A stretch of 64,000 bases of DNA, taken from positions 13,754,276 to 13,818,275 of the forward strand of contig OX465111.1 in NCBI GenBank assembly GCA_949987565.1, in the 5' to 3' direction. The notes below the pieces were generated by a model that worked only from the letters and a program-made list of their open reading frames with translations, did not search any database and had not been told where the DNA came from. The DNA is from Luidia sarsii (Eukaryota > Echinodermata > Asteroidea > Paxillosida > Luidiidae). This document shows, piece by piece, positions 22,131 to 34,000 of the stretch. Within the stretch, counting starts at the first letter, position 1, and every line of letters starts with the position of its first letter. A program made the translations under genes and the position numbers.

Positions 22131-22999
22131 CAGGGCAAACTTTTGACCAAGAATTTTCTCCTGTAAAGTACTTTTACACCTTTGTCCAAATCCAAACATA
22201 GAACAGAATGGAATCTTAAGGAAAAAAACCTTTACAGAGTTATTTTTGGATAACAACAAAATCAAGCACTATCAGAGGATAGTTTTTCATATATTTATAT
22301 TCATGCACATTACTTTTGCTTGTATTGTCCTTTTCCAAAATATGCAGAATTTCTGGCTAGGAACTACTTGGCAAATTTGTTGTTGCTACCGTTTAGAACA
22401 TTTGTTCTTCATTGCTTCTGACTTGCCTTTATTCACTCACTCTGATACTGGGCACGTAACAGTACAAAGGCGACTTGCCTACATCCAATATGTCTCCCCC
22501 ACCCAGCTAACTTGGCTGCCAGCCATTTTGGCAGTCCATTCTGCCGACTCATTCCCAGAGTAGGCGGGGGATAATTGGCCGTGTCATTGTCAAGCTGAGG
22601 ATGTTTTTTTGGGTGAACGATCCATGTGTTACTCACACTTACTTGCCAGGCCATGTGGGAAAGATATGTTGATATGCCGCAGTGCAGTTGGTTAAGTTAT
22701 AACAATGTGGACTACAGTATATCAAACATGTAGGAGCTTTCAGCCAGTGATTCTCAATTCTGAATTTGAGAGTTTGTATCATCAGTGATTTCATGCACAG
22801 AGTGCCTGGCTTATACACTTATGGCAAGCTACAACTGTATGTGTTAAGGTCTAGCACCCTGGCTTCTTTGGAGCCTAAGCATCCATTTCATAAAAAAAAA
22901 ACATAACGTTGTTTACTCCTAAAGATCTGGGACCCTGGCTTCTGATACACAGATCATTGCACTCATTGATAATATCTAACATTAAGTGAATAAAGTGAT

Positions 23000-24040
23000 A
23001 TACAAAAAATGACCAAAATGCAAATCTCAAAATTTAGTGGGCCTGACGCTTTGATCCTAGCAGGACCCTTCTCAAAGGCAGAGTGACAAGGACAAAACAG
23101 ATACATGTACATGAAGGAAGGGGGAAGAGAGTGAATAGGACACGGATGAGAAACAAAGGACAAAGAGTAAAGCTGGTAGGGTGAGATCAAAGGGAAGGGC
23201 AAGGGCAAAGAGGAGTGAACACAAAAGAAGGATTATCAGAAAGCTGCATGGTGTTAGTCATTACCCTCCTGGATGTTGAGACCATGTGTTTGAATAGTGC
23301 GAAGACACTTTATCCACATTTTCTCACGGCTAAGACGGACAGCATTACTACGGTGACCAAGGGATTCTATGCCCAGTACACTCATATCTGATATTGAATG
23401 ATCAGGGAGATTGAAGTGATACCCAACAGGGGTGTCCATTTTACTGTTTTTGATAGTAAACCTATGACCATAGATACGTTTTTTGAACATTACAAACTCT
23501 ACAAGAGATGAGGTACACATGTATATGATGTTTGAGGTAGTGCACGTGATAGAGCCATAGGTGATGTGGGTAGTTCCAGAGGAATGTCCATTGAAAGAGT
23601 CTATTTCCTTGACTTGTGTCTTAAAAACAATGCATTTCGAGGTACACTTAAATGTATCAAATTTAGTGGGAGGTGAAGAGTCCAAAGGGGGAACCTCTGC
23701 TCGGACAATTAAGTCACACAGGTTACGGGGGCGCCTGAAAGCCAAAACAGGCCAATTTGGAATGGCATCAAACAGACGATCTGAGGTGTGCAGAATATGG
23801 TGTTTTTTTCTTAGTTATCTTCCTGAGAGGAGGAAGAGAAGGGTGGTAGGAAGTAACTAAGGAAACCTTGGGATTGTCCTTGGGACCTGGTGGCTTTTGT
23901 TTGAGTGCCGAACTTCTTGGAATGGAATAGACTTTAATAATGGAATTCTTCACTTGGCGAGAACTATAGCCTCTAGCAACCAAATTACTGGCCAATACAC
24001 GTGTATGGCGGCGAAAGTCAGACTCATTAGACACAGAAAA
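23000..24040 (-). mobile_element. Decayed Penelope-like element with GIY-YIG remnant and intact-looking 3' end
   Basis: The minus strand holds two overlapping frames. One (24034-23768) has VKNSIIKVYSIPR...PSLPPLRKI, typical of the region after the PLE reverse transcriptase. The next, one frameshift later (from about 23745 to the stop at 23254), has AFRRPRNLCDLIVRAE, then a GIY-YIG-like region with FTIKNSKMDTPVGYHFNLP, LGIESLG and KMWIKCLRTIQTHGLN. The catalytic YIG and metal-site residues look decayed (frameshift near the start of the domain). A pyrimidine-rich 3' UTR follows and ends at 23083-23005 with the family A core and tail. This copy ties the scattered family A repeats to a PLE. It is 5'-truncated at about 24040. 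Confidence 0.8.
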
Positions 24041-24049
24041 TTGTACTCA

Positions 24050-24330
24050 TTATTAATAATTAATACCAAGTAAAGAACATGGAGAAAAGCCTAAGGCTCT
24101 CTCCTAATGTCTTCAACACAGAATACTGAACTCGTTTTTATTAACACAGTGAATAACATCGAGAAAGGTCTAGCCCCCGACTTTAAATACCGGCACACAG
24201 AAATGTGTACTTGTGATTAGTAACTAACACCATGTGAACACCATGGAGCAAGGTCTAGCCCCCTGACTCCTCAGAGGAGTCTCCTCTGCTTGTTTACACA
24301 GAACATTGTACATGTACTTATGAACACGGC
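24050..24330. repeat. Degenerate ~90-bp tandem repeat
   Basis: AACACAGAA, ACATGGAG or ACATCGAG, and AAGGTCTAGCCCC recur about three times. It abuts the 5' end of the decayed PLE and may be part of the target or of another element. Confidence 0.45.
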
Positions 24331-25254
24331 TACACATTTACTGTACCGGTCTAAGTTTACACTTCTCACAAATTAACCAGTTTACTGCCCTGCAATGCTT
24401 GGCTGCGTTTTGGCAGTCAAAACCAAGAATCATATTTCCCCTTGGCAATTCAAGTTTGGCTAGAGTTCACTAAGCAGTGTAGTGTGCAACTGTTCAAAGC
24501 ACCAAGCAGTAAAAGAATCATGCAACCAAACCAGTCTCTTTGTAATGGCCGCTGAAAACTCCCAAAATAATATACTCCACTTCAATTAGCAAAGCTTTTT
24601 TTGTGGGGGAGGGGGGAAATGTAATGGTGGTAACCATGGTTAGCAAGCCACATGTTTTGTTTTTTTATTCGCCAGTAAAAGTGGTCAGAATCCTGCAGTA
24701 GCTGCGCATTCTATTTTATGTACTGTAGTTCTTTCAGCAAGGAAATAAAACTGGTGCTTTGGGGCTACAAATCATGGTTCGTTTCTCTGACCTGAATAAT
24801 GTGATATGGACAAGGAAAAGAACAATAAAAATTTCTTTATACTTTACCCATGTTGTCTGTGGTACTTGTTCTTGTGTTGAAGTCTGGCTCCTGAAAACAA
24901 CAACAAAAATACCATTATCAAAAAACGGAATAAATAATTGCTTTACAAATTTTCCCTACCATGTGATTCCTTAGAAATAAGATGGTTTCCCCTGCAGTAG
25001 AGTATGGATTATATGGCAAAACAATAACTGGTTCCTCAACTTTTAATGCATTTATGCCTGGAGCAGGCAACTAGCTGACTGGTTCCCTGCTTGAGTACCA
25101 GCTGACACCTGGTCATGGTATGCCCTGTGTGCTGCTGTGTATCTCCAGGGATCACCCCGGCTTTCATTCAGATGCAAACCGATGATAGATATACAGTTAA
25201 TGGTTGAATTGCTTCCGACTGGTGCCCCCACCCTGGCAAAGTCTAGTTGACTAT
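24331..25254. other. Intergenic DNA, nothing recognised
   Basis: AT-rich sequence without a supported frame, between the PLE remnant and a SINE. Confidence 0.4.
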
Positions 25255-25400
25255 ACTAGGGAAGGCCACCATCTAAGGGCTGGATAGCTCAGATGGAAGA
25301 ACACTTGTCCGCATAACCAGAGGTCTTGGGTTCAAGTCCTGGTCCAGTAAAAGTTTACTTTGCCAATTTTTTTCAACAGTTATCAGTCAGTTTTCCCGTT
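25255..25400 (+). repeat. tRNA-like SINE (family C), best preserved copy
   Basis: GGCTGGATAGCTCAGATGGA is an A-box-like start and GGGTTCAAGTCCTGGTCCAG a B-box-like end, with CTGGA/TCCAG able to pair as an acceptor stem. An upstream body (ATCTCCAGGGATCACCCC, CAGTCGGAAGCAATTCAACC complement) is shared with copies at 28530-28760 and 59458-59590. It is a SINE with a tRNA-like module, not a cellular tRNA: the cloverleaf is imperfect and no CCA or terminator is seen. Confidence 0.75.
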
Positions 25401-25601
25401 TGTTTGACTTTGATCAAATTGTTTGAAATATCCCGGTCAGTTTAAACAGGCCCAACAATTTGCTCATAGCAGGACATTTTATCAATGGCAATAAAACATT
25501 AACCTCACCTGGATGTTGCAAGCACCATCGATGATATCCCCAACGCTTCCAAAGCTAAAAACGTATGCTTGCTTTGTCTTAAATTTTGTTGGCTACATCA
25601 C

Positions 25602-27784
25602 TTTATTGATCCAAACACATTTGTCTTCCTTTTTCTTTTTTTAGTAAAGCACGCCAATACACGAATAAGTCAAGAATTAGGGCTTGAGATAAGGAGTCAC
25701 TTTGATCACCTTCCTCACACTGTTTAACATGCTCGCTGCAATATTGATTACACTGTGTTCTATCTGAAACCATCTTGGTCTGGTGTCCTGCCTGCGCAAC
25801 ACAAATGGCATTTCCAGCCAATTTGAGTGCATGGCACCAGTCTCTCCTCTACCCTAGCAACAGGAAACCAAGATGGCCGCTCCCACTATGGTCATTACAA
25901 TATTATGGTCTACTAGCTTAGTTTTTTTTAAAGAAACAGGCACACATTTGCATTTTAGCATTCCAAAATCCCACTCCCTTGATTACTGTGTACATTAAAG
26001 CTACTAGTGCAACTGTGAAGCAATTATTTCTTTTGCATCGATTCGAAAAAGGCAAATTTCAAGATCTATGGTGAATTATTTCACCATAGTCAAAACACAA
26101 ATCCCAAGTAACTGTTACATCTACGAGCATGTAAAATAAGGGTTCCACAACTGTCCATAATGAAAAAGCTGAACTTTCTTACTCAGTCTTTGTACTCATA
26201 CAGTCAAGTTGAAACTTTGTAACTAAAGAAATACTTTGGATGGAAGTTGCAAGACTATTAAACATCTGCACCTTAGGAAAGAATAAAGTATTTCGCCTAA
26301 AAAATGTTGACAATGGACAGAGAAGATCCATCTTGTAACATAAGTGCTGATTCAATTTCCCATGTTTACTGTGATGCATACTGAACAAAATGAATGCAAA
26401 CTGAGTAATCCTCAAATTCTGCAAAATTGCATGAAGTAATGGTCAATATTGATGGTAAAAGCCATCACTTTAAAAATCATACCAGTTTACTTTTAATTTT
26501 GTGGTGTCCAAACACTTATATTTTACCTTTTGTCATTGTTGCGATATTAGAGTTTAAAGCACAAAACTGACTTAACATTACACCACTTCAGAACTTGTAC
26601 TTGTTTCATATTGTTGTGATACTGCCCTTGACAAATAACATTTTTAAAAAGTCACCCCCCAAAAAACAAAAGACCAAAAAACAACATATAACTAAAATAG
26701 GCTCCATAAATTTAAGCAACATTCAAAGATATGCAGTTTAAATTTTAAAAACCAAACCGTGACTTTAAAATCACACAACTTTTTTCAATGAACAAAACTT
26801 CCAGTGTTTCATAGCACTGATACCACACACAGATCTTTTTTTTCCTATAATACAAATTGTGAATATTATGCCCCTTCATCCATGAAAATGAGTAGATTTT
26901 TGTCTAGAGATATCCATATAACCCATGTAAAACAAAATGCAAAGTTCTTGCTCCAACATGCCACTGATTTTTTTTATGGCTTAACTGTAAGATTCGTCAC
27001 AATTACTATAAACGGATATACAGCTTCACAAATCTTTCAATGTTTAAAGGATCTGCAAAGACTGGTTAAGAAATAAAACAAAAAAAACGCCTGGCGATAA
27101 GAAGAAAGAATATAACCAGAGATCCATTTGTTAAGACCCCTGCCCCTCAAAAAGAAAATAGAAAAAAAAAATCAAGTTAAATCGAACAAAGTTCCAAAAT
27201 TGGAACACGATTGGAGATTTTTTTATGAGCAGTATGACCAGACCTCCACTTTCAGACTGGTTCTCATTCTTTGTAATAGTGCCACTACATTTCAAAGCCT
27301 TATCACTAGCTAGATTGCGAGAATTGCATGGGTGTTGCTGATGTCAATTACAAAAAGGAATTGCACTTTTTTTCTCTATGAATGCAGAATAACCTGTATT
27401 ATCATTTATATTTTGGTTAATTAATAGTTCTTTATATTTCTACCATGACTACCGCTACACTTAACAATTAGAATCAATACAAGGGCTTGAAGGAAGAAAC
27501 ACTTGAGACATTCTTCTTCGAAAAAAAGATTCTCTTTCTGTAGACTGGGGACCAAAATATGTAGGACGGCATGCCTCACTTTAGTCTGGTACCTGCGCTC
27601 GCATAAAGCAGGTTAAAACCCTGCCACAAAGCACAATGAGGCAACTTTGCCGATCACTTACGTCAGAGAGAGCGAGTACAAATAATCTGCTGTACGTTTG
27701 TGCGAGAAAGATTACCGTGGTCTAGGTTTAAAAATTAAAAAAAAAAGCAAAGAAGGTCAATTCTAAACGTGGATTTCTTGTTTG
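25602..27784 (-). other. Probable UBR4 3' UTR
   Basis: The minus strand has AATAAA at 25607-25602, downstream of the UBR4 stop (27787-27785), with no supported coding frame between. A UTR of up to 2.2 kb is possible; earlier sites may be used. Confidence 0.45.
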
Positions 27785-30700
27785 TTAAGGCATTGCGCTG
27801 ATGGCGTCCGCCATGAACTGGTCGGGATTCTGAATGTCTCCCAGCAAACCTAGAGACAGAAGAGAGACATGGCAGTTTTAGCATCACAATACAGACAGGC
27901 CACAAGAGTTCAGCGTGAAAAATGCTGTAAAAGACACCGAAAAAGTCTGTAAATTCATTGGTTAAAGCAATACGACAAAAAATGACACTGTAAATAACAT
28001 GTAAAGTTCTCTTAATAGACAACTCGTCTTTCATTTTTAAAGTGCCTTTGAAAAGTGGAAACACTTAACAGTTGAAGGAAATATTAAAATGGTGGCCATC
28101 TTAAAAAACAAAATTAATAATGACAATAGGCCCCTCTCCTTCCTTTTCCAAAACTATATCTGACTTGTTATCCATCCAAATATTCACTAGACTCAGCACA
28201 ACAGCACAATGTTATTGATGGAAATACTAAAAAGAAATTTTCAAACTCGCAAATGTCTAAAATCTAGTCAATGACTTTTTACAAAAGAGGACACCTTCCC
28301 AAGTTGACACCGAGCTTCCTACTTCCTCCAAACAGCATATCCTTGAAAGGAAGTCTTACCTGTGACATCACAGAACTCAGCAAAGGACTCGCATGGTAGA
28401 CAATCTACCTCGTATCTGTACAAGATCTGAAACAGGAAAACAAAAAAGGCAAACTTGTCTCAGCGGTGAAGCTCACTTCTGACACATTTTATACCATAAA
28501 AATTATTTAAAAAAAAAAATTTAAAACTTGGCAAAGAAAACTTAGACTGGACCGAGACTTGAATCCGACACCTCTGGATTGACGTACCAGTGCTCTTCCA
28601 TCTGAGCTATCCAGCCCTTAGATGGTGGCCTTTCTTAAATAGTCAACTACACTGTAGTCTTTGCCGGGGTGGGGGCCAGTCAGAAGCAATTCAACCATAA
28701 TCTGCCGTATATCTCCAGGGATCACACACCCCCGCATTCATTCAGATGCAAACAACCAATTGTTGATGCAGCTTTTATCAATTCAAGTCAAACAAACAAA
28801 AAGGAAAAAACTGACTGGGAACTTTTGAACAATTTGAAAAAATGAGATTTGAAGGTTTGCATGGTGAGAATAGCAGGATAATTAGGTTTGCGGTGACACC
28901 ATGTAAATTCTCTTTTGTGAGTAAGTGTGGTTCTGAAAAGAAGAACCGGAGGAACTTGACGTTTCGAACAGTGTAATTTGAAAAAAAAAAAATTGTTTTG
29001 AGCGGCCCGATGAACCTTGGGGTCTGGGCTTGTTCTTACCTCGTCCCCACCCTTGAGCAAGGCCTCATCATTGTGGCGTATGTAGTGGGCCAGGGACACC
29101 GGCCAACTGGCGCCCTGGTGCGGAGTGGGCTTCAAGATCTTCTCGTACATGGCGTCCACCAGCGCAAAGAAGACCAAGGCTGGCTTGTAGATGTTGTAGT
29201 CCTTGACTCGCTTGTCTGTCAGCCTGGGTACGGGAACCGGTCAGAGGCATGGACATTATAGGATGCATGGATAACGGACCATCAATGGCAAATGAAAATC
29301 TATGAGAATAATGGATGCCAGATAACGGATGACTTGTAACAGGAAATGGGTAAAAGGTGATGGATGATGGACAATGGATATTCTATGAGAATAACAGATA
29401 GCAGATGGTGGATTTTTTAATGGACAGTGGATAATGAATTCTGGATTACTGATAATTCATCAGCATAATGGATAATGGATCAGGAATAGATGATGGATAG
29501 ATGAATAGATGATGGATAATGGATCAGGAATAATAGATAATGGATGATGGATGATGGATAACGGGTGATGGATAAAAGGGGATGGATAACAGGTGATTGA
29601 TAATGGATGATTGATAATGTATGATGGATAATGTATGATGGATAATGTATGATGGATAATGGATGATGAATAATGGATGATGGATGATGGATAATGGATG
29701 ATGGATAATGAATGACGGGTAATGGATGATGGATAATGGATAATGGATAATGGATGATGAATAATGGATGATGAATAATGGATAATGAATGACGGGTAAT
29801 GGATTATGGATAATGGATAATGGATGATGGATAATGGATAATGGATAATGGATAATGGATAAGGGATAATGGATGATAAATAACAGGTGATGGATAATGG
29901 ATGATGGTTAACAGATGAAGGATAATGAATGATGGATAACAGGCGATGATAGTGGATGATGGATAACGGGTGATGGATAATGTGGAATGGATTAATGGGT
30001 TGATGGCAAATAGATAGTGGATCAAAGCAGTCAATCCGTCTGGCCGTGTGAGAAGGGGGCTGGCTACTCACGTGGTGGCACCCATGGGGCTGACGTGGCG
30101 TACGTGGGCGGCAGCTAGCAGCATCCTGAGCAGCACCACCCGCGCCTCCTTCCACTTGTCCGGCGTCAGCACCACGGGGCAGAGGGCGGTGTGGTAGAAG
30201 GGGCCGTCGATCTCAAAGCTGGCCTCCACCCACTTGGAGGGCGGGGACTTGAGGAAGGTGGCCAGGTTCTTCTCCTCGCGGGAGACCGAGCGAGTCCTGA
30301 GATACGAAACCACAACAGAGGGCAAAGGCCACAGGTCAGAGTGCGACCCTTTGCTTCACGCACTCTACGGACCTTTTTCCAAAACCCGGCTTAGGATCAG
30401 GCTCCGGCTTTGTCTCCATTTCTCTCGTCCATTTTTTAAAAAGTACAAGGCATGAAAACGGGAGGGCTTTGGCTTTGTTTTGTTTTTTAATGCTACACTG
30501 CATTTTGAAAATATAAAAATCCAAAGCTTCAACTTCAATAAAGAACTCCAACACGTGTTTTCAGCTTTTGGATAACAGAGACGAAGCCGGAGACTAAACT
30601 GGGTTTTGAAAAAAGGGCCGTAGCTTGAAAAATTGGCAAAGAAAGCTTTGACTGGACCGAGACTTGAACCCGAGACCTCTGGATTAAGGTACCAGTGCTC

Positions 30701-31082
30701 TTCCACCTGAGCTACCCAGCCCTTAGCGGTGGCCTTCCCTAATAGTCAACTAGTCTTTGCAGCTCAGACTCAGGCTTTGTCTCCATATCTTTCATCCAAC
30801 GGGCTTGACGTAACGCTTAGCAACAGGGGGGAAAGCCTTGGGCTTCTGCTTTGGAAACCAGATACCCCGGCAGGTGCTGGCACTCACGTGTTGATGACGT
30901 AGAGCGCCATGTGCAGCATGTAGGGCAGCAGGTGGATGTTGCTCTGCCGGCCGCCGCCGCCGCTGTCGTTGCTGAAGGAGCGCTCCATGGCAAAGCGCTG
31001 CAGCAGCAGCTTGATGTCGTGGATGGTGGCGTGGTAGTTGGGCTCGTGGTGGCCGGTGCACTCCTGCAGGTAAATGTTGTGC
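27785..31082 (-). CDS. UBR4: UBR4 C-terminal exons after the ligase module
   Basis: Five exons encode [79 protein letters not shown] and the end [17 protein letters not shown]...SAMP-stop. All correspond to the last residues of UBR4, so the gene's 3' end is complete. The exon 30888-31082 contains a GGGG tract also found in the vertebrate protein (DTGGGG). Confidence 0.93.
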
Positions 31083-34000
31083 CTGCGCAGAAACCAAAAA
31101 CAGGAGAGTGTGTGTGCTTATATCAACCCTGATACAAGCAAGACTTGAAGTCTTTGACCATGAAGTCATCAAAAAAAAAGGAACTGAATTACCGAAGCTT
31201 AAAAATTAGGAACACAAAATTATGGAAGCAAAAATGAAGCCACAAAATGAAGCAAATGAGGAGCACAAAAAATGAGAACCGAAAAAATAAGGAAATAAAT
31301 ATGGAACACCAAAAAATGAGGAACCCCCCAAAAAAGGAACTGAGTTACCAAAGCTAAAAAATGGGCACAAAAAATCAATAAAAAAAATCAGGAACACAAA
31401 ACATTAGAACCGAAAAAATATGGAACCCCAAAAAATGAGGAACCAAAAAAACATGGAACTGAATCACCGAAGCTAAAAAAAACAGGAACACAAAAAATAA
31501 ACAAAAAAAATCAGGAATATCAAAAATTTGAACCAATAAAATGGGAAAATAAAATATGGAACCCCCAAAAATGAGGAACCGAAAAAATATGGAACTGAAT
31601 CACTGAAGGTAAAAAAACAGGAACACAGAAAATGAATAAAAAAATGAGGAACACAAAAAATGAGAACCGAAAAAATAAGGAAATAAAATATGGAACCCCC
31701 AAAAATGAGGAACAGAAAAAACATGGAACTGAATTACCAAAGCTAAAAAAAATAGGAACACAAAAAATAAACAAACAAAATGAGGAACACAAAAAATTTG
31801 AACCAATAAAATGGGGAAATAAATATGGAACCCCCCAAAAATGAGGAACCCCAAACATTACCAAGGAACCAAGACAAAGAAGAACCGAAATGAACTAAGG
31901 GAACTGAAGAGTAGAGGAACTGAGGAAGGAATGAGTAGAATGTACGGTAGTGCATTTGAGATGGGTGATGAGGGAGGGAGGGAGGTGTCTCACCTGGCCA
32001 GACAGCTGGCAAAGGCAGACTCAGGCACCTGTGGACCCCATAGGGGCAGCAGCCCATTGCACTTGGTGTTGGCATTCTGCAGGGCAGCACTCTCCCATTC
32101 CTCCCTGCCCCTGGCATGCCTGAGATACGTACAGGTACAGGGCAAAAGAAACGCAATCACATTGTTGCCATCAGGCATCGGGCAAAGCACTGGGCAATCA
32201 ATGCTTATCACGTCGGGCAGGGCAAACCCTCATTGAAATATATTCTTCTCGACCACACATCATATTATATCATAATAATGTATTATTATAACATTTATAA
32301 GGCGCTTTAAGTCCCTACACAACATTGGTAAGATCGAAAAACAGAAATGTTCACAGATTTAAATGAAACTTATACAGTTTGAGGATGGTTATAGTAGAAA
32401 CCTCTTACCGAAATATTTCTGCCTAAAATGTTGTATTTTGTGAGAAATGAGTAAAAGAAATAGTTTACGTCTCACCGAGATCTAAACTATTTTTTGGAAT
32501 AGTACAGCATTGAATGCTGCACAAATGAAGCGGTTTTCCCGATTTTCTCGAGACTTGGTTGGCGGATTGAGCTGAAATTTTCACAGGTGTGCTATTTCAT
32601 GCCTATGTTGGATCAGACAACGTATGGATGCTATTCTTTGACTTGACCAATGTTTTGTAGAGGCTTTAATACGGCTGTTTCTAAGCGCACCATTGTCTGT
32701 CTACAAATTACAAATTAGAGCATGAGCAAATAGGAGAATTATGAACCAGGACTCTTTCAATACATGTAACACAATGGTAAAAAATCCGGTCAGACAAACA
32801 AGGAATAAGATAATATTAATATCTATGATGCAACGCTGCACACACCACTATACATTATTCAAATCCACCACACGGCCTGGACCAGCTCGGTGGTCCAGTG
32901 GTTCAGATGTCTGTTCTAGAAAGTAGGAGTCGCAAGTTCAAATCCTGCCCGAGCTGCCTGAAATTTGGTCATCAGGCATCGGGCAAAGCACTGGGCACTC
33001 GGTGCTCATTACGTCGAGCAGGGCAAACCCTCATTGAATGACATTCTCCTGTTTGCGTCGAGGGGAATGTAATCTAATGAGGGTTTGCCCTGCTCGATGT
33101 GATAAGCATGTGCTTTGCCCGATGCCTGATGAAAAAAAATGCATGCAAAGTGCAAAGCACTGGGGCATTCAGTGCTTATTATGTTGAGCAGGGTAAAACC
33201 CCATTGAAAGAAAAATTTAAGGGCCAATTCGGTCCCCAGCCATAACTTCTAATATTCAGATGTTGTGAGACAGATCAAGGGATTCTTAAAACAGAAGGCC
33301 TCCCTCCCAAGCGCTGTACACTGTAGCCTACCTGACAGCAGCCATGTGGCAGTCATAGTGCACTATGTTGAAGTGTGAGACAGTGCTGTAGCCCTGGGTC
33401 TTACGGGACTTGGTCTCGTGCTCCTCCAAGGGATGGCACTTGGTGAACGTGTAGATGCCCAAAACCTGCTCCGGCAGAAATAAAAACAATGAAAGGGGGA
33501 TGGATATGGATTAAAATGGGTTAAAATTGCATAGCTGCCAACCTGTCTTAAAGGAAAATAGGAATACTTCTATTAAAAAAGAGGAATCACAGAGCAAACT
33601 ACAAAGGAACCCATGTGTACGGTATTTCCAAGCCAAAAATGGGAATCTGTCGTCAAGAGCTGACCAAAAAGAGGAATGATTCCTCCAAAATGAGAATGGT
33701 TGGTAGCTATGAAAGTGAATACAGAACAATTATAAAAAAAACAGTAGAGCTGACATTTCGATCACAACAGGACCTTCTTCAAAGACAAAAACAGATAGGA
33801 AGTGAAGAGTGATCATCCATACCATTCTGCTCTTGAAAGAGAGGCACAGCTAGGATCCAAACCTAAGCAGCTTGCAACATTTTGTGTTACTTTAAAATGG
33901 TTGAAGTCTAGTTTGAGTTCCATCGCATGGATAAATGTTGGCGTCTGGAGAGATGATTGTCCAGCCTGACTAAGAGTGCAGATATAAGGCCCTCCTCCAT

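Noticed and set aside
25262..25340. Functional tRNA gene
   Set aside because: A- and B-box-like sequences are present, but stems are imperfect and the same sequence recurs with a shared body at many sites, so it is a SINE.
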